Both the position numbers and the translations under genes were made by a program. Source: Emiliania huxleyi CCMP1516 (Eukaryota > Haptophyta > Isochrysidales > Noelaerhabdaceae). From it: a stretch of 64,000 nucleotides of DNA. The notes beneath the pieces were generated by a model. The model made no database searches. It saw nothing but the letters and a program-made list of their open reading frames with translations, and was not told where the DNA came from. Each line of letters opens with the position of its first letter. The first letter of the stretch is position 1. Below are positions 48,150 to 58,257 of this stretch, piece by piece. The stretch is taken from positions 973,357 to 1,037,356 of the forward strand of contig NW_005200784.1 in the NCBI RefSeq assembly GCF_000372725.1, written 5' to 3'.

Positions 48150-49544
48150 TCACTCGCCGACAACGCGAAGATTGAGGCATGTGCACGGCTCTTCGAGCGC
48201 CTTTTCCATCCGATCGCGTAGCTCGGTTGGGTCCCAGTCGAACTTGGGCCTCTCGCCGCTGCAGCAGTCGTGGCCGCGGTCGAAGAAGGCGAACCGCTGG
48301 TGGTCGCACACGTCCTTCTCCTCGTCCGGCTCGGTGGGCGGGCGCCACCCGGCGCCGTACGCCGTCTCGACCATCATCCACCAGCCCTGGTACAGCCGCT
48401 CCGCGCAAAGCGCGGCGAGCCTGAAGTTGCTTTCGGCGAGCGAATGAGCCGCCTCGGCCGAGCGGGTCCGATCGAACCACAGCCTGGTACCCGGGTATGC
48501 GTGAAGGCCGTTGTTTCGACGGACTCGGATCGGTTTTTCATCTCCCACATCTTGTTTTCGAGGTCCTCCACCTGCTTCTCGAGCTCGCGGACGCGGCTTA
48601 TGAGGAACTCGGTCGCGAGAGGGTCGCGGGGCGGGCGGCTGCTGCTCCCGCCGCTCGCCACGACCCGATCCACGAACCCCTTCACCTCGTGATTCCCGAT
48701 CACGCTAGGGGGGGAGCGGGTCGGCGCAGCGGGCAGAACTAGCGCTGGGGTGCTCGCCGCCGGGAGGAAGCCTGGGTACACGGCGCCGCGCCGCTCCACC
48801 AGGTCGATGACGCGCTCCATGACCGCCGCCACCTGGCGATCCTCGTCGGCCTTGCGAGCCGCCCGCGCCTCTGCCTGTAGGCCGGCCGCATCAGCCGCCC
48901 TCAGCGCTCGCAGCCTAGTGACGACTCGCGCGCCGGCGCTCTCCGCCTCGTCACGCAGCAGCAGCGGCGCGCCAATCATGTCGCACAGGAGCATCGCCAT
49001 CGCCTTTTTTCTCGATATCTTCTGCGACTGCAGGAAGGTGATGTTCCGCTCGACGGCAAACACCGCCTCGATGGCATCCTCAGCGCACAGCATCATCTCG
49101 TAGGTGACCTCTGCGGCTATCTGCGGAAGCCCAGAGGGGCCACCCTGACCGCGATTGCCGAAGATGACGATCTCGGCCCGCATAAAGAGCTCTCGGCGGG
49201 TCAGAGCCAGAGCCGCCAGGCGAGCAGTCCCATAAGCGTCCAGGGAGAGGCCAGCAGCCTTGTCTGCAAGCTGCTCGGCGCCGGGCGGCGCTCGGCCTGA
49301 AGGTGGAGGACAGGCAGATCTTGCGATACGAATCGAGTGCGGTTGGGTACGGGTCGATACTAAGACGTACTAGAGGCGAACGGCGGGAGCGCACGCCTGA
49401 CGCCCAGACGAAGCCATCGGGCTCACAGCGCAGCTCAGCCATCGCCCGTACGGGTCCGTCGCCTTGAGTATCCGGATCATCCCCATCGGAGGTCGGCTCC
49501 CTGTTGGCTGCTTGGTCTCCGGAGCTCGGGCTGTCGAGCTCCAT
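48150..49544 (-). CDS. Hypothetical coiled-coil protein, three exons
   Basis: I do not recognise a family. Exon 1 (from 49544, or Met 49442) reads MAELRCEPDGFVWASG. After an intron (about 49364-49300, acceptor ACCTTCAG) comes GAEQLADKAAGLSLDAYGTA, ALALTRRELFMRAEIVIFGN and EVTYEMMLCAEDAIEAVFAV. A coiled coil follows (LISRVRELEKQVEDLENKMW). The frame changes near 48490-48530. A 41-base GT-AG intron (GTCCGT...ACCAG) would join NRSE to LWFDRTRSAEAAHSLAESNF, leading to the end WDPTELRDRMEKALEEPCTC. Conserved-looking cysteines near the C-terminus could bind metal. Soluble, with no signal peptide or membrane segment. A frameshift instead of the 41-base intron is the alternative. Confidence 0.6.
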
Positions 49545-50104
49545 GGCCTCGCAGTTTGCGCAAACTCGGAGCTAGCGAGCTGCCATGCTTTCGAAAATAA
49601 ATTCGCCGATCTCCGTCCGAGACGCAGTGGGGCGGAGCCTACCCTGTTACCCATCTCCTAGTAGTAAGTAGAGGTGTCCGTTTTATTTATTTATTTATTT
49701 AGGTAACCTCCGGCTCCGCCAGGAGCAGGACGCAGGAGCAGGAACCCCCGTATTTTAGGGGGGTCCCACCCCCCACACGTGACTCGACTCTTTTTTTGTG
49801 GAGGATGGAGCATTTGTGCGGGAGGACTTACCCGCCCTTACGCCTTAGCCTATACACGCTAGTAACAGCCTTACGTTGTTACGAGAGAGCGTGCGCGACG
49901 GTCGGTAGTCGTGCGTAGCGTGCGTTTCAAGTCTTCGTGGGAGTTCCGCGCGCGGGGTGTGTCCGTGCCTGTGCGGTGTGGGGCGGGGCGCTCTTACTAG
50001 AGGCGCGCGGGGGCGTCGTGAACACGTGAGGGTGTGTCTCTCGACACCCGGGTATCGCCCATGACCCGGGGTCTTTTTCTGTGCTCTAAAATATAATCTA
50101 AACA
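49545..50104. other. Intergenic
   Basis: Includes a TTTA run (49681-49700). No gene or RNA was recognised. Confidence 0.4.
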
Positions 50105-51614
50105 TCACGCTTCCATCGATGACGGCCGCCCCCGCGCCACAAGTGGCTTCCATCCGTAGTCGATGGAAGAAGACGTGGGCATGCCTCTGGCTTTGTGGGC
50201 CCTGGATTGCACATGCGTGGCAGCACGCGCCCGACCGCGCGTTGCTGTAGGAGCAAGTTGACTTCCCGCCGCGCCCTCATCGTTGCTCCCACCTCCCCTG
50301 CCGCGGAGTGAGTCATTGATGGCGACACCTATCAATCGCGATGAGAGGAGCGATGAGAGGAGCGATGAGAGGAGCGAGGAGAGGAGGTGAGGAGAGGAGG
50401 TGAGGGTGGAGAGGCGCGCCATCGTTGTAGGCGCCAAAGGCATTCGCGATGGCAGGTCCCGCGGTGTCCTCCAAAACGCCGACGACCTGGTCTGCTGCCT
50501 CGCCGTAGAGGGAGAGCACGGACATGCCGAGAATCAGCTGGAAGCCGAGGAAGGCCAACAGCACCGCGTCAAGCCAGGAGACGACGCTCGCCTCCCACGT
50601 GAGTGGAATTCGCTCGACGAAGCCGATGCCGATACTGAGCATCGTCATGTCAAAAACAGCCTGAAACCACCCCACAATGAGGAAACGATAAATCGGCCCC
50701 GTCGCAGATTCGCAGTCGAGTGGGAACGACTCGAACTAAGCGAGCGAGGGCGTTGTGGCATGATACGGGTTTATGGCCCAGCATAGCAACGTCAGGTTGG
50801 AAAACAGAAGCACCCCTTGGCACCACACGCCGATGGCCGCCCAGAGCGAGGTCGACCAGCGACCCGTGATGCACGCTACGGCGCACGTGTTGAAGAGGAG
50901 CATCGAGAGCCGCCAGACGAAAATGGCAAGCACAAAGACCGAGGCGACAGCGGCGCCTGCGATGTCGACTGGCCTGACTGCGTCCTCCACTGCGTCCGAA
51001 CACGGGTCAGACCCTGAGTCGGTGGAGTTGGAGCTGCTTGTGTTCGCTTCGCTGTAGAGGACTCTCCCATCGCGCCAATAGGAGTCCGCAGCCATCCTCT
51101 GCAACCACTGCTTCCGGCTCAGCACTGCTCCGCCAAGGTCCTGGGTCCGCAGCCTCTCCTGGTAAAAGGCGGGATCGGTCACGATGCGCGGGTGGAGAAG
51201 AGCGCCGCCCGAGAAGGTCCCGATGATGCCGATGTTGATGCAGGCAACCAACAGCAGAATGATCAGCTCTACCCACGCGCAGTCGCAGCATGCAACGCAG
51301 CACCGAATCGTCCGCGAGAGCGGGAAAATGACGGGCCCAGAAAGCTGAGGCGGGGACCCGAGCAGATTTTGCGCGGCCGAGCCCACGGCAGCTGGCATTG
51401 CCCTCGCTTTCTGCGGCGACGGCAAACGAGGTTGCTTCAATGCGTTCTGCAAGTCGGCCATGTGACGGTGCAGCTCGCGCAGCTGTGCGCCTCTAGCCGC
51501 GTCACGCTCGAGCGCCTGCTCGAGCAGGTGGATTAGCTTCTCCTCACGAGCACTCGGAGGCAGGCTCGGCGGATCGCTGTGCGAGGAGCTCTTCATGAGA
51601 GACACTTGCTGCAT
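50105..51614 (-). CDS. Multi-pass membrane protein of unknown function
   Basis: No family recognised. The N-terminal ~70 residues form a charged, probably coiled region (REEKLIHLLEQALERDAARG). At least five hydrophobic segments follow: VELIILLLVACINIGIIGTF, AGAAVASVFVLAIFVWRL, SLWAAIGVWCQGVLLFSNLT, FDMTMLSIGIGF and VSWLDAVLLAFLGFQLILGM. Between the first two is a ~90-residue loop with NTSSSNSTDSGS, a likely glycosylated, non-cytosolic loop. Exon 1 (51614-about 50736) joins exon 2 (from about 50670, acceptor GGTTTCAG). A third exon (about 50331-50105) follows a GC-donor intron that contains a 12-bp tandem repeat. The order resembles some ion-channel pore modules, but I see no selectivity signature. 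An AATTTTTTTCC word lies about 30 bases upstream. Confidence 0.65.
50341..50398. repeat. 12-bp tandem repeat in an intron
   Basis: GATGAGAGGAGC repeated about four times and then degenerate, inside the predicted second intron of the membrane-protein gene. Confidence 0.8.
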
Positions 51615-52384
51615 CGTACGTCCGAACCTGAACCGTGAGGAAAAAAATTCAGGTTTGTGGCGGCGTGCCGTCCTCCCTTGCGTTATCTGTTCTTTTGTGA
51701 TGATGATGTGATGGATGCCCTCTCCTGTGTGGGTGAGTGAGTATATTCTCGACTGTCTGTACTTGTGCGTCGTGGGTTCACGGGGTTGCTCTTTTTGAGA
51801 GAGAGAGAGATTTTTTCTCTCTCTTTTTGTGTGAGTGAGTAAGAAAGAAAGAAAGAAAATAGACAATCCCAAACGAGGGATGGGGGAGGAGGACAGTGAG
51901 TATATTCCTCTGCTCTCCCGGTGTTCGAGTTTCAACTGGCTCAACTCCCCTGAGCGTGCCAACTGGGTCAACGAACGACGTCAAGAACAAGCAAGCGGCA
52001 GACGTCCTCTTACCCTCGGCCCCAGTGGAGGGCGCCCGTACCGCCTAGCTCCGCGGACGGGCCCCTCCACCCTTCACGTATACGGATCATGTAGTCCCCA
52101 CAATCGCTGTCGTGGGATCGCTTGTCATGTGCGCGCGCGCGGGGGTGGAGGGTGCGTATGAGGTGGAGATGATGGAGGCGCTCGCCGCGTGCGGCGATTG
52201 AGCGCCTCCCTCTCTCTCCGGCTGCGCGCCTGACCGGTGCGGCCTCCGAGTCGTCGGCGTCTAGCGCGCGCGATAAGGTTTTTGCTCGCCTTCCCTGGGA
52301 TCCCGTGTTGCGTGACTCTGTGCGATTTCGGGCCCGGGGTTGTGCGTTTATGTGTAAGAGTGCGTTGTGTTCTTTGCGAGGTTA
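51615..52384. other. Intergenic with simple repeats and R5-type words
   Basis: Holds GGCGGCGTGCCGTCC (51660-51674), TTTCTCTC and AAAG tracts, and a second R5-type word at about 51865-51895. No gene was seen. Confidence 0.45.
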
Positions 52385-52505
52385 TGACCGCGCAAGATAA
52401 AAGGGTGTCCTAAGGGCTCTGCCCGCAAGGCGCCCGCGTCGCAGACGCGGTACCATTGACAAATCTGCAATATACCCCCACACGAGCAAATAGCCAAAAT
52501 CCGAA
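52385..52505 (-). repeat. Dispersed repeat R4, copy 2
   Basis: Reverse copy of 41878-41997. Confidence 0.75.
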
Positions 52506-52571
52506 TACCGTGCACGAACTGCGTGATCTGGGCCGTGCAAGCCTTCAGCTGGTGCCAAGACATCCGTAAAA

Positions 52572-53090
52572 TTGAAGCCAAGATCCGCCAAATCCGTGCT
52601 TTCGCGCTACCTGAGGGGAAAGCCGCTGATCGAGCCCAGCGTGCCCGCGGCCGCCTCCCGCGCAGCACCGCCGCTGCGGAATCGGATCGATCCCATGGAG
52701 GAGGAGGGCGCAGTCGGCCAGCGCAGCAGGCGGAGTCCCTCCCCGCGCCGGAGCCCCCCTGCAGTCGAGGGAGTCCTCGTTAGCGATGAAGGTGGCGACA
52801 TCGAATCGCGGCCGACACACGTCACGGGAGGAATGGGCGATGAGCGGGAACGATGCGCGCTACGACGCCGACTCCGCCGTGCTCGTGGCCGCCACGACGC
52901 CGACTCCGCCGTGCTCGTGGCCGCCAAGCAGAAAGCCGCGCTCCAGGAGCACGCCAAGATGCAATGGCTCGCTTGCTTCGTTCAGCTCTCTCGGCAGCAG
53001 AAGTGGGGCTGGAGCGGGTGGGGGTGGATGCCGATTGAGGGGGAGCGTCTCCAGCTGCGCCCTGTGGCAGCTGCGCCCTGTGGCAGCTAG
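52572..53090 (+). CDS. Doubtful hypothetical gene with a 32-bp tandem duplication
   Basis: I do not recognise it. The open frame contains MEEEGAVGQRSRRSPSPRRS and, later, VAAKQKAALQEHAKMQWLAC. A ~32-base tandem duplication at about 52862-52925 repeats the codons for DADSAVLVAA and shifts the frame. Upstream of it, a different frame reads MSGNDARYDADSAVLVAA, which would run smoothly into KQKAALQEHAKMQ without the extra copy. A second short tandem (CAGCTGCGCCCTGTGG) is at 53047-53085. It may be a host gene altered by local duplication, or an intron I could not place. Confidence 0.3.
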   Translation: MKPRSAKSVLSRYLRGKPLIEPSVPAAASRAAPPLRNRIDPMEEEGAVGQRSRRSPSPRRSPPAVEGVLVSDEGGDIESRPTHVTGGMGDERERCALRRRLRRARGRHDADSAVLVAAKQKAALQEHAKMQWLACFVQLSRQQKWGWSGWGWMPIEGERLQLRPVAAAPCGS

Positions 53091-53144
53091 TCGAGGGACT
53101 TGGTAGTTGTGACCCCCCTGAGTGAGGACAGGAGAGAGAGAGCG

Positions 53145-53466
53145 TTTTGTGGTGTTTGTTGGTGTACGCAATAACGGGACAGGGTGGTTGTTCTCTCTAT
53201 CTCCTCTTCTAGCTCTTAGCATGAGCTGCGCCCGGTGTCCGACCCCTTTTGCGCAGCAACACCTTAAACTTTTAGGCCCTCCAAATTCGGGTCGGAGCGT
53301 AGCGGAGTGGGCCCCGAGTTTGAAAAGGGCGACGGACGCTTGCGTCCTAGCCTCCAACAACGCCTCCCCGGCGCAGAGGGGCCCCCGGAGGGATGCACAA
53401 CCGCTCCACGCCACGCCGCTTGCGGCGGTCCTCTTCCCAGCTCCGCTGAGGGCGCGCCCGTTATTT
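53145..53466 (+). repeat. Dispersed repeat R1, copy D
   Basis: Near-identical to copy A (1327-1645), including the conserved but domain-less ATG frame. It ends about 65 bases upstream of the next gene's ATG and is co-oriented with it. Confidence 0.88.
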
Positions 53467-53530
53467 TTCTTTTTGCCTGCCGCTGGGCAGCACGAACGAG
53501 CCTACCTACCGGGCCCAACCTACTCGCGAG

Positions 53531-54206
53531 ATGTCCAACGTGCCGCTCGTGGTCAAGCTCTCGGTCTTCGCGACCGAGAGCGTGCTCATGGCCGCTGGCG
53601 TGCGCGATGTCCTCATCCCGGGCACTCCGCTTCCACTGCCGGGAGATGACAAGCTGATGCTGCTCTGGTCGTCCGCCATGAAGCGAAAGCAGCGCATTGC
53701 TGCGCCGGTGCCGCCGCCGCAGGCGTTCCTCGCGGCGATGCTGGGCGCCTTCGTCCTCCTCAGCGCGGCGGCCAAGCTTGCCGCGACCTTTTCACACTTT
53801 GAAGGGACGTTCCTCCGGTGCGGCCGCTTCAAACAAGTGGCGTCTGTGCCAGCTTGCTCTGAATCGCGCGCATTCGCTGCAGGCGCAATCTCTTCCTGGT
53901 CTTCGGCTGCGCCGACCTCGCCATCGCTGCGCTCATGCACCACCACAGTGCTGTGGTCCTCGAGTTTACTGGCGCAGGTGAGAGCGTGGGCTCGCCCGGC
54001 CTTGGCATCCCAGCGTTTCGCGGCTGACAACGAGCCATCTCTCCCTGCAGGCCTCGACAACTTTGTGCTGTTGCTGATGATCGAAGGCGCGGTGGCATCC
54101 CCTCCCCGCCAGGGTAGCTTGCCATCCACAGCTGGTAGACTGTCGTTTAGGCGTCGCCTTTCTTCTCGATGCCATCTTCCGGCCGCGCAAGGCGAAGTCG
54201 GCGTGA
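53531..54206 (+). CDS. Small three-to-four-span membrane protein
   Basis: No family recognised. The exons 53531-53817, 53883-53977, 54051-54086 and 54151-54206 join in phase to 157 residues. Donors are GT, GT and GC (GCGCGG), and acceptors are GCAG, GCAG and TTTAG. Hydrophobic segments are AAMLGAFVLLSAAAKLAATF (about residues 69-88), RNLFLVFGCADLAIAALMHH and FVLLLMIEGVAFLLDAIF. The chain ends in a basic tail, RPRKAKSA. The N-terminal segment (VVKLSVFATESVLMAAGVRD) may dip into the membrane. The even spacing of short introns and the clean joins make the gene model convincing even though the function is unknown. Repeat R1 copy D lies directly upstream. Confidence 0.72.
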
Positions 54207-54912
54207 TCCTCGTACCTCGAGGCTTGTGCGAGGGCTCCCAGTGGTGAGGCAGATGCCAGATCACGGCCACCGGTGCCACCCACACGCATCTCAAACCAGA
54301 CGAAACCCCCGCGGTGCCATGTGTTCTTGTTCATAGGCGTATTCTTCTTTTACTGTTTTCGACTGTTTGCACAGCACCGCCCGGGCGCTCGGCCTCGGGA
54401 TACAGGATACAGCAAAAACTGTGTGTTGTTATATGAGCGTCATCTTGTAGTGAACAGGCCGACTTCGCGGTTTGAGCGCCCAGCGCAGACCGACCGACCA
54501 CAGGGGGGGACCGGTCGGCGGCCGCGGAAGACCGCAGACCGGAGGGGGGGTCCGGTCGGTCGGAGCGCAGACCGAGGGGGGGGTCGGTCGGGTTGGCTCG
54601 AGGGTCACACCGCACATGCTCGCCGCAGCTGTGAATAAATTAGTGTCTCTATTAGTATCTCTAACTGAGTTGCAGTATCTCTAACTGAGTTGCTCACATG
54701 GAGGGGCGTCCAGCACCCGGATCGATTGCCATTCGCAGGCCATTCGCTGTCGCTTGAGGAAGCGACTCGGAAGCCGATGAGCCCGGTGACGGCGGCGGCG
54801 ATGTGTCGATCAAGTCTCTCTGGCAAGTCATCGTAGTCATTGGACATAGCGGGTGGGGAGGCCCTAAAACGGCGGGAGGGGTAGGGCTATATCGATAGAG
54901 CTAGAGGGCTCA
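54207..54912. other. Intergenic with G-run repeats
   Basis: 54480-54600 has three imperfect copies of GCGCAGACCG followed by runs of seven or more G and GGTCGGTCGG, candidate G-quadruplex sequence. No gene was seen. Confidence 0.55.
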
Positions 54913-55421
54913 ACCACCCCTCCACCCCTCCACCCTCCACCCCTCCACCCTCCCGGAGCGAGAGGGGTCCGTCCTCGAGCCCTCCCACTTCCACCCCTCC
55001 GACCAGAGGGCTCGCCAGCCCACAGGGCTGGAGGGGTCCCGTCGGATCGGCGTCGGGAGGGCTCCACAGGGTCCCATAGGGCTAGCGCGCTGGGAGGGTG
55101 GAGCGGTCCACCGGGGAGAGGGGTCAGGAGGGCTGGGCGAGGCGGGAGGGGTGGTGGGGTCCAGGAGGGCTCGCCGCCCCCCCGAGCTCGGGTGATAGGC
55201 AAGAGGGCTCGGGCGCCGGGTGGGCTCGGAGGGACGGTCGGACAAAGAGAGGATCTTCGTGGCGGGAGGGCTCGAGAGGGGTCGGAAGGGCCTCCGGGAG
55301 GGGTCGCAAAAAAAGAATGGCGCGGAGCTTCCGAGAGTGCCCGCCATGAGAGGCTAGAAGGGGTCGGAGGGGGTTTAGAGGGCTGGAGGGCTGCAGGCCT
55401 GCTGCCGCCCATGGACGCGGG
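54913..55421. repeat. ~500-bp direct repeat R6, copy 1
   Basis: Near-identical to 56155-56660, from CCACCCCTCCACCCTCC to CTGCTGCCGCCCA and GGACGCGGGTCAA. It is rich in GGGCTGGAGGGG-type words. Only a few single-base differences are visible. Confidence 0.9.
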
Positions 55422-55522
55422 TCAACCGGCGACGGCGCCCGTGATCGAGGGACCGGCGACGGCGAATGAGCTGGTCTCTGCGCCGCACGACTTCACCCAC
55501 GTTCGCGACTGTGGCCATCCAA

Positions 55523-55576
55523 CAGTCTGCCGGCGCGGCGGGCGCATTCGAATGCGCCGCCCGCGCCGGCAGACTG
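55523..55576. repeat. 54-bp near-perfect palindrome
   Basis: CAGTCTGCCGGCGCGGCGGG then CGCATTC is followed at once by its inverse, with one small slip. There is no spacer, so it could extrude as a cruciform. It lies between the two R6 copies. Confidence 0.85.
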
Positions 55577-56154
55577 CCCAGTGCTATCCGGGCGGGCCTG
55601 CTGCGGCAGGGCGCTGCAACGCCGCCGCCTCGCCGCCACAGCAGCGCCGCCCCCGCATGGCTGCCGCCAGCAATGTCGCCGCCAGCCGCCGCCCCCAGCC
55701 GCCGCCGCCAGCTGCCGCCAGCACTGCAGCGACAGCTCTGCTGCCCAGGCGCCGCCGCGGCCACGAGTGTCACCGCCACGAGTGCCGCCGCCGTCAGCGT
55801 CGCCATGGCCGCTGCCGCCGCCAGGCGGGCGAGCGAGGAGCTCCATGTGAGTGTGTGTGTCTGGAGGCTGTGGCGCTTCCGTTTTAGCGGAAACCCCAGG
55901 TATTTCGAATACCAAACGCGCTTCGTGTTTGCCTTGAGGAGCGCAGCGACGAGTCCGTAAGGAGCGGCCCCAGCTTGCTGGGTGCGGCGCCGCCGCGCGC
56001 CGTATCGAGAGACTCTGTCGGGGCAGGTTAAAATAGCGCCGCAGGCTCCCCGGGCCGTCCGCGCACAGACCACGGAAAAGCCTCATGATGTGTATTGCAC
56101 CACTTCCGTATGCCTGCAGGGTATCTTTAACCGAGCCCTCCAGCGCTCCCAGAC
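55577..56154. other. Segment between the R6 copies
   Basis: CCGCC-rich up to about 55850, then less repetitive. No recognisable protein in any frame. Confidence 0.4.
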
Positions 56155-56660
56155 CCCCCCACCCCTCCACCCTCCACCCCTCCACCCTCCCGGAGCGAGA
56201 GGGGTCCGTCCTCGAGCCCTCCCACTTCCACCCCTCCGACCAGAGGGCTCGCCAGCCCACAGGGCTGGAGGGGTCCCGTCGGATCGGCGTCGGGAGGGCT
56301 CCACAGGGTCCCATAGGGCTAGCGCGCTGGGAGGGTGGAGCGGTCCACCGGGGAGAGGGGTCAGGAGGGCTGGGCGAGGCGGGAGGGGTGGTGGGGTCCA
56401 GGAGGGCTCGCCGCCCCCCCGAGCTCGGGTGATAGGCAAGAGGGCTCGGGCGCCGGGTGGGCTCGGAGGGACGGTCGGACAAAGAGAGGATCTTCGTGGC
56501 GGGAGGGCTCGAGAGGGGTCGGAAGGGCCTCCGGGAGGGGTCGCAAAAAAAGAATGGCGCGGAGCTTCCGAGAGTGCCCGCCATGAGAGGGCTAGAGGGG
56601 TCGGAGGGGTTTAGAGGGCTGGAGGGCTGCAGGCCTGCTGCCGCCCAGGACGCGGGTCAA
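56155..56660. repeat. ~500-bp direct repeat R6, copy 2
   Basis: See copy 1. This copy ends about 30 bases before the N gap, so its right neighbourhood is unknown. Confidence 0.9.
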
Positions 56661-56690
56661 TTAGTAAGCGATAAGTGTAACGGTACCAAG

Positions 56691-56799
56691 NNNNNNNNNN
56701 NNNNNNNNNNNNNNNNNNNNNNNNNNNNNNNNNNNNNNNNNNNNNNNNNNNNNNNNNNNNNNNNNNNNNNNNNNNNNNNNNNNNNNNNNNNNNNNNNNN
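56691..56799. other. Assembly gap (109 N)
   Basis: Unresolved bases exactly where a minisatellite begins; the true length of the tandem is unknown. Confidence 1.
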
Positions 56800-57222
56800 T
56801 CGCCGCCGCCTCCGCCCTCGCCGCCGCCTCCGCCCTCGCCGCCGCCTCCGCCCTCGCCGCCGCCTCCGCCCTCGCCGCCGCCTCCGCCCTCGCCGCCGCC
56901 TCCGCCCTCGCCGCCGCCTCCGCCCTCGCCGCCGCCTCCGCCCTCGCCGCCGCCTCCGCCCTCGCCGCCGCCTCCGCCCTCGCCGCCGCCTCCGCCCTCG
57001 CCGCCGCCTCCGCCCTCGCCGCCGCCTCCGCCCTCGCCGCCGCCTCCGCCCTCGCCGCCGCCTCCGCCCTCGCCGCCGCCTCCGCCCTCGCCGCCGCCTC
57101 CGCCCTCGCCGCCGCCTCCGCCCTCGCCGCCGCCTCCTCCCTCGCCGCCTCCTCCTCCCTCGCCGCCTCCTCCTCCCTCGCCGCCTCCTCCTCCCTCGCC
57201 GCCTCCTCCCTCGCCGCCTTCA
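56800..57222. repeat. 18-bp minisatellite, about 19 units, then 15-bp units
   Basis: The unit CTCGCCGCCGCCTCCGCC is nearly perfect to about 57140, then becomes CTCCCTCGCCGCCTC. Long Ala-Ser or Gly-Glu frames follow from the repeat and are not evidence of a protein. Confidence 0.95.
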
Positions 57223-57224
57223 TC

Positions 57225-57301
57225 CGGCCCGCTGGATGCGCTTCTCAGCTCACCGGCCCTGGATGTGAGGTTGCCGACTGCACTCCAAGTGCTCCAAGAT
57301 C
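57225..57301 (-). repeat. Dispersed repeat R3, truncated copy 3
   Basis: Reverse match to the first ~75 bases of 22505-22690. Confidence 0.8.
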
Positions 57302-58257
57302 TGCCTGAGAGGAACGTGTGTATAGGGATCCTACCCCCAGTATCGTAGTCTTTGTTAGTATCGAGGTCTCGTGAGTTTTGGCACTGATAAATTCGCGCGA
57401 CTCGCGGCGAGCCGAGCCAGGCCACGGCGCTCGGCCTGCCTGCTGAGAGAAGACCTTCCCGGACGGCAGTGACAAGTTACCCGACATCAATCGTCGACGG
57501 CAACCTCGAGAACTGCGCCTCCAAAGTCGCCCAGATTCGCCTCTCGCGGCGCGCTGAGTTATTAGTATCGGTCGTGCGCCAGCCGGCTCTGCTCCACAGC
57601 AGGGCATGCCTGACTGGCTCCTGCTAGCCGTGCGTCCTGGTGGCATCCATAGCCAGCTCAGGTGGCCTCAGGAGGTCGCCTCGCGCACGACGCGGCGTCG
57701 CACAGCACCGCTCAGCGTTACTACCGAGTTAGTATCGTCGACCCAGAGAGACTGCTCTTCTGTAGGTGGAGCCGACAAACGCCGGCCGGGTCGGCCCCGC
57801 CGCCCCCATCGCCGCCGCCGGGGCGGCGGCGGCCTCGGCGGACCATCCGGCGCGCCGCGCGCCCGTCAGGGAGGTATTCACCACTCCTGGCTCCTCACCC
57901 CGCCACGCCTTCGTGCGGACGCCGTGGCACCCACCTACCTCAGGCGCCGCTCGGACTCGGTTGACGGCCACCCAAGTGCTTGGCTCGTGCCAAGCCGACC
58001 GGCAGGCGATTCCCACTCACTGCTAGGCTAATCTCGGGCTGTCCGGCGTCAGTGTGGTGCCGTGAGGGGCGCCGCTACTCTGTTCACGTTCACACCTCGT
58101 AAACCCCATAACCCCGACAGTTCACCCTTGGGTACCCCGCCCCAGCTGCCCAGGGACGACGGCAAGAAACCCGAGGGTGAACCCCGACAGGGGGTACGGT
58201 AGTGGAACATATAAGTTGAACCTTTCCCGCTTTCCAAATGTTTTTCTTCTTTCTGGC
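57302..58257. other. Intergenic; promoter side of the first ankyrin gene
   Basis: TTAGTATCG words recur (57353, 57561, 57728). I found no convincing gene. Confidence 0.4.

Noticed and set aside
55523-55576. Palindrome as a transcription terminator
   Set aside because: Rho-independent terminators are not expected in a nuclear genome, and no T run follows.
54913-56660. R6 pair as long terminal repeats of a retroelement
   Set aside because: No TG...CA ends, no recognisable coding parts, and no convincing target duplication; left as direct repeats of unknown origin.
56800-57425. Long frames of GGGGEG or ALAAAS
   Set aside because: Direct translation of an 18-bp minisatellite next to an N gap; no non-repeat coding content.
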